Source: Luidia sarsii
Lineage: Eukaryota; Echinodermata; Asteroidea; Paxillosida; Luidiidae
Direction of reading: 5' to 3'
Length of the DNA: 64,000 nt
Assembly (NCBI GenBank): GCA_949987565.1
Contig: OX465101.1
Coordinates: 22,743,367 to 22,807,366, forward strand
Position 1 is the first letter of the stretch; every line of letters begins with the position of its first letter. Below the pieces are notes generated by a model. It did not search any database. It saw only the letters and a program-made list of their open reading frames with translations, and was not told the DNA's origin. Below, piece by piece: positions 46,054-59,400 of this stretch. The translations under genes and the position numbers were made by a program.

Positions 46054-46479
46054 ATGGCGACGGCAGTGGACCTGAGCGGGAGCTGGAAGCTGGACTGCAC
46101 CGAGGAGAACTTTGACGCCTTCCTGAAGGTGTGCGGCGTGTCCTGGGCCTGGCGCAAGGCGGCCACCTCGGTCCGGCCGGCCGTCACCATCAGCCAGACG
46201 GCGGACGGCGGCTTCGTCATCGTCACCCGCACCCGCTACCAGACGCAGGAGATGCACTTCACTGTGGGCCAGGAGTTCCGCAGCATTGTGCCCTGGGAGG
46301 GCCGGGAGCGGCCCATGCAGGCCCGCTGGGAGGAGGGCGGGCGCCGGCTGGTCATCCTGGTCACGGGCACGGACATCTCCTTCGCCCGGGAGATCCAGGA
46401 CGGCCGGCTGGTCCTGACGCAGAGCAAGGGCGAGCTGTCCAGCCGGCGGTTCTTCAGGAGGTCGGCCGTCGAGAGCTAA
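46054..46479 (+). CDS. Fatty acid-binding protein (FABP/CRABP-like), single coding exon
   Basis: A 141-residue intracellular lipid-binding protein of the calycin fold, expected to carry a fatty acid, retinoid or similar ligand in a ten-strand barrel. The FABP signature fits residues 9-26: GSWKLDCTEENFDAFLKV. Later elements also align: LKVCGVSWAWRKAA, IVTRTRYQTQEMHFTVGQEF, VTGTDISFAREI and the terminal strand GELSSRRFFRR. The usual carboxylate-binding Arg-x-Tyr near the C-terminus appears to be Arg-x-Phe. Family members are usually 130-137 residues. Animal FABP genes normally carry three introns in conserved places; this coding sequence has none, and it is much more GC-rich than its surroundings. 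A possible 5' UTR acceptor precedes it. It could be a retrocopy that stayed open or an intron-loss paralogue. ATG at 46054 (GTCATGG) starts exactly where the family does. Confidence 0.9.
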   Translation: MATAVDLSGSWKLDCTEENFDAFLKVCGVSWAWRKAATSVRPAVTISQTADGGFVIVTRTRYQTQEMHFTVGQEFRSIVPWEGRERPMQARWEEGGRRLVILVTGTDISFAREIQDGRLVLTQSKGELSSRRFFRRSAVES

Positions 46480-49000
46480 TGGGGGCTCCGACAGGGGGCC
46501 CCATCGATGAGACAACTATGCAACGAGTGGGATGGTGATGGTGGAAGTGGGGGACCAGAATGCCACCACACTGCTACCAATAGACAGATAGGTGAGGCTG
46601 CATGACATGAGGCAGTTGGCAGGCAGTTGGTTCCCCGGATTCATCCGTGGAGAGAGAAGATAGTACCCGCGCGGGTCAACTTGTGACCAGCTTGCGATCA
46701 GTTCCCAGGATGATGGACAGTGCGCGCCAAGGATGTACGCGTGACTGCAACCAAGAATCCTCCTCATCCATCGTGAGCCATGTATATCCACAGATTATAA
46801 AACTTTGTTTTGGCTGAGAAGCGGTAATTGGACTCTCACAGGGGTGCAGATTGGACTCAGTATCCACACCAGTGAAGCCCTTCATCTTTTCCAGTCCTTG
46901 TAGGGAGCAGGGGTGTCATTTGGGCGACCATCAGGAGCCATGGGCCCAATTTTGTGTCACCAGTTTCGGCTAGTGAAAAAAGAAAGAAAAAAAAAGCTGC
47001 TTGGCAGAAAATTCTTTGCTTGCAGTAAACCTATCTCACTCACTGGTAAGTGAATGGAATTTGGGCCCTGGGAACTACTCTAAGGATTATTTAGCTTAAA
47101 TGGGGACTAGCAATCCTTTGGCCTTTGAATCGTTTGCACTGTGGAAGTACAAAGTGGAAGGTTTGCGGTGACACCATGTCAACCATCTCTTTTGAGACAA
47201 GACAAAGGTGTGGCTGTGAAAAGAGCCACACTCCATCTCAAAAGAGATGTTTTAGGACCTACTTGGTGTCACCGGCAGTCAGCGCAAACCTTCCACTTGC
47301 TTGATGGGAAAAAAGGAAATTCACAAAAGAAAAGAATGTCTCAATGAGCCCACAATGATATGCAAACGTGTAGTGTTGTGTGCATGTACTTAATGAATGG
47401 AACTGTGTGAAGGTACACATGATGTTACAACTCTCTAACTTTTTACATGGAGTCTTATAATTGATAAATAAATAAGACTTAAGGCTTTGAATGGTGGGTG
47501 AATCAATATAGGAAGGTTTGTGGTGACACCATGTATAAGGTCTCTTAAAGAAGAGGTGTGGTTCTGATTGGTAACTCAACGTTTCGACCAGTATGCTCTG
47601 GCCGTCTTCAGGAGAATGCCTATCATGCCCCCCTGGGATTATCCTCCTCAGAGGATTATCTTTCCCGCCTTCTCACCTCAGCGCTCTACATGTAGGCCCC
47701 CTTAGGATTATCCTCCTCGGAGGATTATCTTTCCCGCCTTCCCGCCTCAGCAACCACCGGCATTATAAGCAGAGCCACCCCCGAGTCCAAGGCATTCTCC
47801 TGATGACGGCCAGAGCATACTGGTCGAAATGTCATGTATACCACTCGGCTTCTTTTCAGAACCACACCTCTTCTTTTTTTATACATGGTGTCACCGCAAA
47901 CCTTCCTATACTTATAATTGATGTTGCACCAGAGTGCTTGGTGCATTGGACACTTGATCTGCTGCATGAATGTTCAGTTCAATAGCCGTAGGTTTAATAG
48001 CCTACAAATGACTGATGCATTGCAGTGGCCAGGACTAAGTTAAGTGTAGGGGTTACCCATAGAAATTCACTATTATACGCAATCGCGCGCTTGAAAATCA
48101 CTTCAAATGTCATGATCCATTGGATCTTGTTCTCGTCTTTCAGCCGATGCAAATCGTGTCCTCTGTCAAATGTCAACTTTGTCAGATACTGTAGCATTAG
48201 AATCATTGTGCTTAAATATATATCCCTTAGTCTGAAAAAAAAAAAAAATCAGTGGAAAAGACAAATTTGGATGATGACGATAATTTTCTGTGACTAAATA
48301 TACACCTTCATTAGATTCTAGGTTTTTTGTCATCAAATTTCAGTGGTCCACATCAGTTAAATATCCCTAACTCCAGTCTTTCTTACATTGTTAAATTTCA
48401 TTTATGGACTATGTTCTATCAAAGTACACGTAACTGGTCCAAGTTTTCTTTGCCATTTTTCAAATTTGTTTAGAAATGTTCCAAATTTCCCAGTCAGTTT
48501 TTCCTCCTTTATTTTCCTTTATTTTCATAGACTCCCCTGAGTGAGGCTAAGCCTCAATAGAAGCAATACATGTTTATCTTATTTCTCATGGGAACTCTTC
48601 CTGTATTGAACCACAGTTTTCAGGCTCTTGTTGCATTGCAGGGTACAGCAAGTCTAGGCGTCCTTCAGTTTTATGCTCCAGCATGGAGAACAACAGGATT
48701 ATGCTCATTCTATTTTGAAAATTTGATTTGAAGATGCCAAATAAGTCGGGACCAATGATTACTTGTTGTATTGATTTTCATACTGTTAAAATAATGACAT
48801 TGCCAGTACCCTTTGTCATCAGAGGGAATGATATTCTTGTGAAATTGCACAAAAAAAGCAGTTTGCAACATTTTTGTATATCACCAAAAAAAGTGTAAAG
48901 TGAAAAAGCAATACAAAATCATTCGACAACTGCAAGTTGAATAGAAGGACCTGAGATGTACAAATATTAGAAAGTTTAGAGGGTTTGACATTTTAATCCT
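46480..49000. other. FABP 3' flank with R5 repeats, no gene
   Basis: Unique sequence to about 47100. R5 copies follow at 47150-47330, 47465-47620 and 47790-47925 (CGAAACGT and TGGTGTCACCGCAAACCTTC strings), with direct-repeat GGATTATCCTCCTC-type words at 47635-47745. A 28-base F1 arm fragment lies at 48858-48885. No exon recognised. Confidence 0.5.
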
Positions 49001-49330
49001 AAGCTGTGTCCGCACTGGACTTTTTTCAACAAGGTTTTACCGAGACGAAGGTGAAATGAAATTTGGTCAAATGTAACCACTGTCCGCACTTGGATTTTCG
49101 ACACAGGAAATTTTTCGACTCAGACAGTGGACTTGGTAAAAGTAAACTGAGAGGGAAATGTCCCGAGCTGTCTGCACTGGACTTAAAAAGGGAAAAGTTC
49201 CCATCGTCTTGGTAAGTTTTGCAAAATAAAGTCCAGTGCGGACGGGGCTCTAGTGATCAGAGGAACTGATGGTGTGATACTATCAGGACCTTTCTCAAAG
49301 GTACCCGAGGTTTCGATGCCAGCAGTGACT
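48965..49330. mobile_element. Family P element nested in an F1 copy
   Basis: F1-like GTTTGACATTTTAATCCTA at 48979 is interrupted by a family P element (TGTCCGCACTGGACTTTTTT at about 49006 to AAAGTCCAGTGCGGACGGGG at about 49246). F1-like ATCAGGACCTTTCTCAAAGG resumes near 49280. Confidence 0.6.
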
Positions 49331-50140
49331 TTCTCAGTGACATAAATACCTTTGGAGAAAAAAAGAAGATAATTTTGTAATGAAAAGTTTCCAGTCGTTT
49401 TTTGTTTTTATAAATTCATGGAGGGGGTGTCTGGGAACTATTCAATCCCATTGGCTCAACACCCTGGAGAGTAATGACCTGTCACCTTGCTTTATTCCAG
49501 TGCTTGCTAGTAAATTAGAGTAATCTCTCTTTAGTGTGGGTGTGTTTGCCCCTGGTACTTCTTTCCCTTTTAATGTTTCCCCTTTGATCTTCCCTTTTTT
49601 ATCCCTTCCCTTTATCTTTTAATACACATTGCCTATTAGCATCGTCTATCATCAGTCTTCATGTCCCTACCCCGTGCCCCCCCTCCTCCTATCTATACGT
49701 GAGGTCCTCAGCCATTTTATGATTTCATTTGACATTGTCGTATCATTCGGGTTTTATTGTTTAAGTAATGAAGTAGGTTTTTGTTCAGATTCAATTTTCT
49801 GGGGGAAACATGCAGCATTCTAACGTTTTCAGGAAATGTGCTGTTATCTTTGAGTCTGGAAACATCAAGCATTCAGATCGTATGTGAATTTTTTGTTTTA
49901 TTGTTACTGTCGCTGCAACTGATTAGGTACAGGCATAAGACGTCTAGACAGATTTATCTATTGCACCAGACAGCGAAAGCGGCTTAAAAAGTGGTCTCTT
50001 ACGAAAAGTGATTGAAAATAATCTGTGGAATCTGTGAGCCTTTAAAAGATTGGGAAATGCTGCCGGATTTTTCCCCACCATAAAAGAAGTGTGTGCCTGT
50101 AGCTCCATTGCTGACATGCGTCTTCAATTAGAAATGCCTC

Positions 50141-50505
50141 TTAAAAGCCCCTACACAACATTGGTAAGATCGAATAACAGAAATGTTCTCAGATTTACAT
50201 GAAACTTATACAGTTTGAAGATGGTTGTGGTAGAAACCTCGCACTGAAATATTGCTGCCCAAAATGCTGTATTTTTGGAGAAAAGAGTAAAGAAATAGTT
50301 TACGTCTCACCCCTCGATCTAAACAATTTTTTTGGAACAATACGTTGAATGCTGCATTTTCGCGAAACAAATGAAGCAGTTTTCACCATTTTCTCGAGAC
50401 TCGGTTGGCGGATTGAGCTGAAATTTTCACAAGCTATTTCATGCAAATGTTGGATCAGACAACGTATGGAATACACAATTCTTTGACCTCGACCAATGTT
50501 GTGTT
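50141..50505. mobile_element. TTAA-flanked inverted-repeat element (family T), copy 3, right end decayed
   Basis: Left end TTAAAAGCCCCTACACAACA; body matches the copies at 40899 and 5681. The right inverted repeat breaks off at CCAATGTTGTGTTATG. Confidence 0.8.
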
Positions 50506-51039
50506 ATGTGGGCTACGGTTTGGGAGGGATGTCTGAGCCAAGAGCATGGGGCATTGACCTCAATGAAGATAGCTGGTGTGATGGGGACTAAAGATATAAG
50601 CCTTAGCTGGAAGAAGCCCTGAAGCCTAGTGCCGTGGTTGCCAAAAAGGTTAAGGGATTCCCGCTGGTTTATCTTTTATATTTGTAGGTTATTTTTTGTT
50701 TGTCTTTTGTTTGACTTCAGTTAGACAATTCTTTCTTGCCCGAATGTTTTTTTTTTTAATTTTGCTGTAGATACAGTACAGATTATGCAAAATACATATA
50801 TTATAATGCAAGTTGAATGTACATGTAGTAGTTGCTTTAAGCATTTTTGGCTTTCCTTTCCGAAGCAGAAGGAAGGCTTTGACCACCCCGACAGTATATC
50901 CTGATATGTAGGATAGAAATGGAGTGTTTAGGGACAATATATCTTTTATTCTATTTGAGAAGAATTATAACCAAGAACAAAAAATGTGAATCTGTGGCTA
51001 ACTGCTTACCGACCCGATGGACCTTTGGTAAAATGCAGA

Positions 51040-51165
51040 ATTTTAGTAAGTGGCCTAACGTGTCGATCCTAGTAGGACCTTCATCAAAGACTAAATGACT
51101 GTGTGTTTGAGTCATGTAGCCCCTGAACAAGGTTGTGCTAGGATCGAAACGTTAGGCCACTAACT
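51040..51165. repeat. Foldback family F1, two-armed copy
   Basis: GTGGCCTAACGTGTCGATCC with TAGTAGGACC, then inverted GGTTGTGCTAGGATCGAAAC with GTTAGGCCAC, about 45 bases between the arms. Confidence 0.75.
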
Positions 51166-54100
51166 ACAATTTTGTATTAAGAATTTCAAACGATGTGGGC
51201 AATTGCAAGGGAAGTGGATACAATTTAGCAGTAGCTATTTTGGAATAACCGTTTTCCTGGAATTAAGGGCTTATTATACATTCTGTCAAATCTGATGACT
51301 GATTTACAACATTTGAGTCACTAGTGTGTGCCATCATTCATGTCAGGAGGTGGTATATACATCCATGTCCTCTCCATTCTCGAAATCAGTATCTAACTAG
51401 TCTAACATCATACTGGCTATGGAACTGGTTTTGATGAAGCAATTTCACGCTTACAGCAAGCATCAACTGTACTGGAAAAGGACTTGTTACCTTTCACTGT
51501 GGTATTTAGCAAGAGAACAATGAATCATATTCCTTAGGTGTCAACTTGTTTTATGTTATCATTTATTTGTGAGGGAAGCTGATTAGAAAGCCCCAAACTT
51601 TTTGAATTTTTAAAGTTTTTGACGTAACAAACTGATAGGGGCCTATATACAAATTACAACATTGATATATAATTATATGCAAATATATATGCAAATTTCT
51701 CTTTTTCGATATTGAACTTTTATCCCATAAGCAATATACTTATAACAGTCTCTTATTGTAATCATAAATATTATAATTCTTGATAATTATTGTAATTGTG
51801 AATATTATGATGTGTATTATCTGCATTAGTGGTGGATTCCAAGAACTGATGTACCTCTGAACAAACGAAGAATAATTCCTTTAAAAAATAAATAAATAAG
51901 ACTTAAGGCTTTGTGCTTTGAATGGTGGGTGAAACAATATAGGAGGGTTTAATTAATTCATTAATAATTATTCCATTTTCACAAGCTTCAACAATTTACC
52001 CTGTCTTTGAATAGATTTTAACATCATGTGTCATAAAGTGTTATTTAATGTGCCAGCTTTTAGAGGTTTTTTTATGCCATAATTTACATGCCTGTATGAA
52101 ATATTCTTGAAACTGATAGTGATACTAGGAAAGGGGAGTGGCACAGCTAGTGCATAGTGTTGGTACGAAAGTGGTGCAATGCTTTATGCATGCATGGCTA
52201 GTGTTTCCTCGTTATGATAATGGGAATATGAATTCCCTTTCTAGCTAAGTCACTGTGCCACAAAGGTCATTAGGTTAGCGGAAGGAAACTAGTTGATTCA
52301 TGACTGTCAATACATGATTCGGCCTAGCCTTGACAAGACATTGCACAACTGGCCCTTTGTTTAATTTCCATTATAAAGTTAACACAAAGCCCGTGTTGCA
52401 ACTTGAGCGGTCTACCGTATTCGTTTTATGTACATGCCATTTTAATTGTTCGTGTAAGAGCCAGCTCTTTGTCCAGCCTGTTTTTTTTTCTTCTTCTCCA
52501 TCGTCAGAACTATGGACCATGATCCCCCAAGACACATTCTGTAATGTGGAGAGCGAATGCATTGCTGCATGTAACATCAGCGAGCAATGAAGCAATACCG
52601 ATTGGAATTATGCAGAGCCCAATCTACGAAATAATGCAGTGGGCCTATCTATCAATAAAATATAGTATCGATTGAATGGAAATACATTGTCTTCAATCAA
52701 TAGTTCCCCCCAGAAAGATCACTTCAACTATGTATTGATATTGCCGTTGAGTTGCTGACCCTTTGAAGTGTTTAATGACCATGCCAAGTACGTTTTCTGC
52801 AGATAGGGGGAAGGATTGGAGGTATCACCCGTAATGTTATGTCGACAATTTTTTATGTAGAAATAGTACAGACATCCTATATTATATTATTATCTTTTAT
52901 GTGTTGGAAGTTACTGTTACTGGTACAATAAATAAAGAGGACGTGCGGAGCCAAGTCTGCTGGTACCAAACTGTTTCAATGTCAGTATTATGTCACCCAG
53001 TCACCCAGAACCCTCTCAACTGACATGAGCCATGCAGTCACAATGATCAGGAATAGCCCGTCAGGAAGTGTTGTTGACTCGGTGTCATTAAAATGACAAG
53101 GGTGCTCAGTCCCTCACAGAGTGGCACACACAAGCACCTCTTGTGGATGACATAAAATAATCAAGGGTTTTGTATGATTTTCTTTCTTTTGCTGATGTGA
53201 ACCATTGATAAGGCCACAGGGTTGTCATGTATATAGTGTGCAATACCCTATACGTATAATGCTTGATACATGGGCCTATATAATATCACGTCCTTTTGGA
53301 CTATTCCTTTTTTTCTGGAGGCGATTGGCAATTTAGAATCTGCAAAGGGCACAAAAATGAAGGGGGAATGGGAGATTGAGATTCAAACTAAAATTTCGAG
53401 TATATTGTCACCCAACTGCATCTGAATTAATTTTGAAGACGGCTATTAATAATTTTCTGCATAATTATTGAATTTGTATTTCAGTCTGCTGCACCTACCG
53501 TAGACATAATATATAACCTATTTATGTATAATATAGTCCCTTACGAATCACTTCTTTCTGAGATGCCTGTGGCATTTCAACGGGTCTGGAGAAATAATTC
53601 AGGCAGAGCCGAAGCCACCCGCAATGTACACGGTCAGAAGCGAACAGCGACCTCATGCGGCCGCCTTAATGATCACATTTTTATGCAAATCAGGCCGACG
53701 AAATGCAAAATACGGCGTTGTTGTGACTGCGTTCTGTTAGACGCACCCCCTTCGAGCGACCCGTCAAGTCGGTTACTCGGGGAGTATATACCAGGATGCA
53801 TTCTTTCAAGGTAGCCGAAAGTTGGTACAGCCTAATGCAAGAGATGCTGTTTTCCCGAAAACCCGGCTTAGGCTGTGGCTCCGGCTTTGTCTTTCTTTCT
53901 TTCGTCCATTTTCAAGTATACGAGGCATGAAAACGGTCCGATCCACGGCGTGACTAGTGTTTCACCGACTCCCGTTAGTCGACTTCCTGATGTCCCGTCA
54001 TTACGTGACTTGGCGATTGGCCTTCCCACCGGGTAGATCCTGGTCACTCCACGTTCATCGCTGGTATAATGTATATGGAGGTTTAATTGGCGTCAGAGCG

Positions 54101-56302
54101 AATCCCACCGGTTTGACTCGGGGGGAAAAAGCTTAGTCGAACGCCCCCGAGTGAGATTGAACGACTCACTGGTAACTCAAAAAACTTACTCAGAGAACTT
54201 CTATAATACTTTAAGATAGCCCTAATTTGATAGAAACTTCAACGTGAATCCGAAACAAAGGCTAACCCCGAAACAGTGATAGGTTTAGAGGTGCTTCAGC
54301 GTACGAGCATAGCTTGGGGGAAAACGTACACAAATTGTTAAAGAAAACTGAAAGGAACGTGGTCCTATAATCGCTTTCTCTATCGCCTCCTTTAAAATGT
54401 GACGAGTCGATCCCCGAGGGGATCCAGCGACCGACTTCTTCATTCGGTAACGTTATACGCCCAAAATATGCGTCGGTCCGCTTGTAATTGTTCTCATTCA
54501 TTCCAGGCTTCGGACTCACAGAAGACAGCTGTGAAAGTTAAAGGCGCGAATGATACACGTGCCAATCTTTTAGCGTGGAGGAATATAGTGTGGCGCTTTC
54601 GGTTAATAACATCCGCGTAGGCTCATGGCCGGAAGGTCGAGGGGGAAGATACCACGGCACAAGCCTCTCAGATCCGTTTAACTTTCTATTTCTAAACGGT
54701 AATATTGTGACATAATTTGCACATCGTGTACATTGACGATTGCACATTGTGCACTGACTAAAGACAATGGCATGAAAATCTCCGCTCTATAGATTCAGTG
54801 CTTCCAAAACGAAATGTTGGACCTATGAAATAGTGCCTTTCCTGGCACGTGCTATCTTGTGTATGCAGTTAATTTCAATCAGACGAATGTTACTGTACAA
54901 TCTAAAGCAAATCAATAATTAAATCCACCAATATGTTGATGATAAAGTACCCCCCTTAGGACCATAGGGTAGATTTTTAATTCAAAGAACAGAAAATTAA
55001 TTCATAGTTTCATGGAAAGAAGACACATATCCGAACAAAATCCAACTGTATTTTCGGTGAAGAGGTATAATTTCCCCATATATTTGATCATCAACTTGAA
55101 ATATTACCGGTACACCGCCAATAACTATAAAAATGAACACAATAAGCACGAAAATAAAAAAACCGATTCACACTCACACTGAATATAATGATTAGATTTA
55201 GATATTTAATGACAGTTGCAAAAAATTATATAGACTATGGTTGCTGCGCATTAAAAAAGACTTCAATGGTAAAAAAATACTGCAAAAACTAAAAAATATA
55301 CGGAATGATAGTTATTTACAATGCTAAAAAAGTTATCTTCGATAGAAAAATTCGAATGATACAATTTGTTATAGGCAACTACTTACTGTCGTTTGTTTTA
55401 TCACAGACCCCGCCCGCTGACGTCATCATGAGGTCTCCTCAGTAGGCAAAACACTAAGATGATGAAAGTGCCCGGTTTCATACAAGCACATGATGGACCA
55501 TCTGTTAAAAACGTTGCAAATGCCTTCGTATACGATTGACGTCATTTGAAACAGGACCATAGTGGCATGACATCCTCGTTAAACAAGTTTGGATTAATGT
55601 ACAAGCTATGGATGAACCTTATGCGCGTGTAGAAAAACCCATTCAATTGCGTTCCAAACACGGAAATAGGTTTTCCAAACGAAGGGGTACAGTCAAATTG
55701 CGCTTAAAATTTATCTTGTGCTTTTAAGGCAAACCTTTCTTTTTCAAATCCAAATAACGGAGTGTGTTTATATAATCTAAAACAATATACAGACCTATTT
55801 TCTTTGTGTTCAAAGTAAAACACACTATGTATATGCAAAAAAAGCAACACTCTAAAAGCAGTAACAAGGAACCAAACTAAAATTTGGCATACAGATTCCA
55901 GAAAGATTGTTTTCAAACCTGGAAATTACGTCCCACAGAAACCTAGTCTCCAGGAACATGTCCCATGAGTTCTATAGGCCCTAATTATATCTTCACTGCT
56001 GCATGCTTTGTGATTTTATCTTCTACCTCGTGCCATGCAGTTATTTCGCTTGCTCTGTTTGTAAGACGTAATGGTAGCATAAAATGATGCATATAAGAAC
56101 CAAGCAGATGAGCTATTTCAATTAAGGAAGGTAGCGTTAGCGTTCACCATTAACACGCACAGAATGTCAAGCTAAGCTAAGTGATCAGGGCAGCATGGAT
56201 ATTGTCCTACATTGTGTCACGTTCTGTAAACAACTTATTAAGGTCATTGGAACATTTGCTGACGGAATTTGCCGAAATCAAACGGCCTTGCAATCATAAT
56301 TA
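51166..56302. other. Long interval without a recognised gene
   Basis: AT-rich, largely non-repetitive. Two CpG-richer islands lie at about 53570-53820 and 54380-54640. The first contains TTAATGATCAC and an octamer ATGCAAAT near 53680. No PKC C2 or kinase exon and no other conserved exon was recognised on either strand. Confidence 0.45.
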
Positions 56303-56308
56303 TTTATT
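56303..56308 (-). terminator. Candidate polyadenylation signal of the tandem C1 gene
   Basis: AATAAA on the minus strand, 172 bases after the TAG stop at 56480. It supports an mRNA that ends after the second C1 domain. Confidence 0.5.
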
Positions 56309-56479
56309 TATCCAGGCTTTACCTTCATCGTGCCATCACCCAGCCCATAAAAGAAAACGAAAATCACGCTCAGTTTGCTAGCAGACAGCTACTTTTAGAA
56401 TTCGGTCAACGAATCCTCCAGCGCGTCTTTGAAGTTCAATGAAGTCACACCGCCGGGATGTTGCGCGCGCCGCACGGCT

Positions 56480-59400
56480 CTAGGACGCAGCCTCGATGAC
56501 CTTTGACACGCAGTTGGGCGCCACGTTCTTGCCGCATCGCTTGTGGACGTTCACCCTGCAGTCTGAAAAAGAAGAAGAAAGAAACAGATCGAGCAAAAGA
56601 CGCCATTGAATTATGAACAAACAAATCGCCAAAAATGATGACTAAAAAAACCCAACTCAAACAAACCCACGTATCGGAATGCATGACGTCAGGATCCTGA
56701 CGTCATGACGATTATAGGTAAGGTATCTATACGCCGAGAATCGTGACTTTATTCGGAGTAACAAGCTCAGACTGCCCCAAACCATACGACGGGCATGAGC
56801 AATCAATACTTATCAAATTCAACCATATCCTTGCTCTAAGATTAAACTAGGAACCAGGAAAGGGCTGGCGACGTGCTGATTTGTACTTCTAGTATATAGT
56901 TCATAAACTGTATATTGTCACAACATAATTATGTCCGAAACCACGACATGCCACAGCGCATTGATAATGTTGCCAAAACAGTGGGATCATGTTTTGCGAT
57001 GCCGGCACAATTTAAAAACATAATGCATAAAAACAATTGAGCTCATCATTAGCAAACCATGGATTAAATTAGCATTTTCCTATAAAGACTTCTAGGTCCC
57101 CATTATCCTATAGAGACTTGTAGGTCCCCCATTATCCTATAGACACTAATCTTCTAGGTCCCCATTGTCCTATAGACACTTCTAGGTCCCCCATTGTCCT
57201 GTAAGTCCTATTGTCCTGTAGATATTTCTAGGTCCCATTGTTCACTCCCTTTGTTTTATATGATCAAGACGTCTAGGTCCCTCATTATTATGCTAATATA
57301 TGTTAATCTGATCCATTGTTATGCTAATGAGCTCTGTATTAGTGCATTATGCATATTATTCTTTTGTTCTCTCATATCAAGGCCCAACACACTACTGTGG
57401 GCGTTGCTGGCATGGCCTTGCAATTGGTCGTGAGTTACGATGAGTTTGGTGAAATCGACCACAAGTAGGCCTATGGTAAGCCAGAAGCCTGCTTAAAATA
57501 TCGAGTGGCCTTCCCTTTGACATTGTAAGGAAAATGTTTGGTATTTCTCAGCCACTTTCCTTTCCTTTGTAGGTTATAAATAAAAAACCAGCGGGAAAAA
57601 TCTCATGGTTTGTTTTCAACATTCACAGAGGTTCTAAACGTTCTAGGTGCTTGTGCAATGGGATATTGTTTGATGACTATAGCAGCGCGGTGGGTCATAG
57701 TTGGTGCGGCGTGAAGATCTTAGTCACTTACCCTGACAGCGGAGGCCTTGGTGGATGAGGCCGTACAGCAAGGACCCGCAGTGACGGCAGAATGTCGGCC
57801 GGAAGTAGTTTTTAACTTTCAGGCGGTGCGGGTTGTTGTCCTGGTTAGCGGAGATATAATGGAAGGACAACACAATATTATACAATTTGCACAACTTTGG
57901 GGAGCATTTTTGACCACGAATGGCATAAAATAAATTATTAGAGAAGGGGGAGAAGGAGAAGGAGAAGGATGAGGAGGAGGAGGAGGAGGAGGAGAAGGAT
58001 AAGGAGAAGGAGAAGGAGAAGAAGGAGAAGGATAAGGAGAAGGAGGAGAAGGAGAAGGAGAAGGAGAAAAAGAAGGAGAAGGAGAGGGATAAGGAGGACG
58101 AGGAGGACGAGGAGGAGGAGAAGGAGAAGGAGAAGGAGAAGGAGAAGGAGAAGGAGAAGGAGAAGGAGAAGGAGACTAAGGAGAGGGAGAGGGAGAAGGA
58201 GACTTTTTTTTGACTTTTCAAATGGAAACTTTATTGCAATCCATTTGACATGAATCAACATACATGGAAATAAATAATGAATATACATAATGAATAAACA
58301 TGACAATGAACAGAATAAACAGAAATATACAAGTTTAAACCAGTAGGAGGAGAAGGAGGAGAAGGAGAAGGAGAAGTAGAAGGAGAAGGAGAAGGAGGAG
58401 AAGAAGGAGAAGGAGAAGGAGAAGGGGAAGGAGAAGGAGACTTTTTTTGACTTTTCAAAGGAAAACTTTATTTTCCAAATGAAACACAAAATACAGTTGA
58501 CAAATATATACACAGCAGTCTTAGCATTATATGCCTATGTAGGCTCGCAGAAGTCAGTAGAAAAAAAAGCGAGAGAGCTAAAAAAAAAAAAAAGCAAAAT
58601 GAAAACAAGATAGGAAGCACAAAGTGCAAAGGAAAAAAATGTGGTTTGTGACCGGAATTTAATCGAACTGGTAACCACAATACATAAATTCGCAGAAGAA
58701 AGTGTCCATTCCTTATTCCTTGTTCTATTGCTGTGAGTCAAAGTTCGTGGAAGTAATATTTGTTTATGATTGCAGATCCTACACACTCACCTCGCTCTGG
58801 TCACCCGTGATTGGACAGTGCGGGATGATCTGATTATGGCATCGCTTGTGCACGACAACGCGGCAAACTAAAGATAACAAGCACGATAACAGATGAGTAA
58901 TTATTGCACATACATAGAAATACACAAACAAGGAAGGAAACAGCCGCTTCGAAAATTATAAATAGCAAGCCCGACAAACGTCACTTCCTTATTGCATGGC
59001 CAACGGTTGAACGAACTTGCACTTGGTTTCACAATCGTGTCAGAAAAGTTTACGACGTATACCGGGACATTAGAAACCGCTGGTTGCGCTCGCACAAAAG
59101 GGCAGAGAAGAAAAAAAAAACTCCACCGACTCAGAACAGAATGGAAACTACAGAGTCATGGCAAAATGAAAGCGAAAGGGTTAGCCAAAAATAATGTCGA
59201 CTTGAATGGGTGCCAATCTTGAACACCGCTGGCGGGACCCTCGCACACCAAGCGGACTCCAAAGGCGTCGTTTAAAGAAAAAAAAAAGTCGGGCGAAAAG
59301 CGGTGTTGCGAAATCCTCGTTTTCGTAAGAAATGCGTGGAGCTCTTGACTGATTTTGACCGACACAACCCCGAGAATTACGTGGGCTGTTATTTGCCAGT

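Noticed and set aside
46131..46538. 135- and 161-codon frames overlapping the FABP gene
   Set aside because: Shadows of a GC-rich coding sequence; only the 46054 frame shows a family signature.
52330..52590. 86-codon frame, with an acceptor-like tract before ELWTMIPQDTFCNVESEC
   Set aside because: No upstream partner exon or family match; treated as chance.
53524..53814. 96-codon frame as a gene
   Set aside because: No recognisable domain, no splice context, and CpG-rich composition alone lengthens frames.
46480..56479. C2 and kinase exons continuing the PKC-like gene
   Set aside because: Looked on the minus strand for typical strings (DPYVKL, HRDLK, GTPDYIAPE and similar) and saw none; a computed profile search would settle it.
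57724..58513. Ser/Phe-, Leu- and Arg-rich frames
   Set aside because: GGAGAA arrays; only 57732-57840 within them is a true exon.
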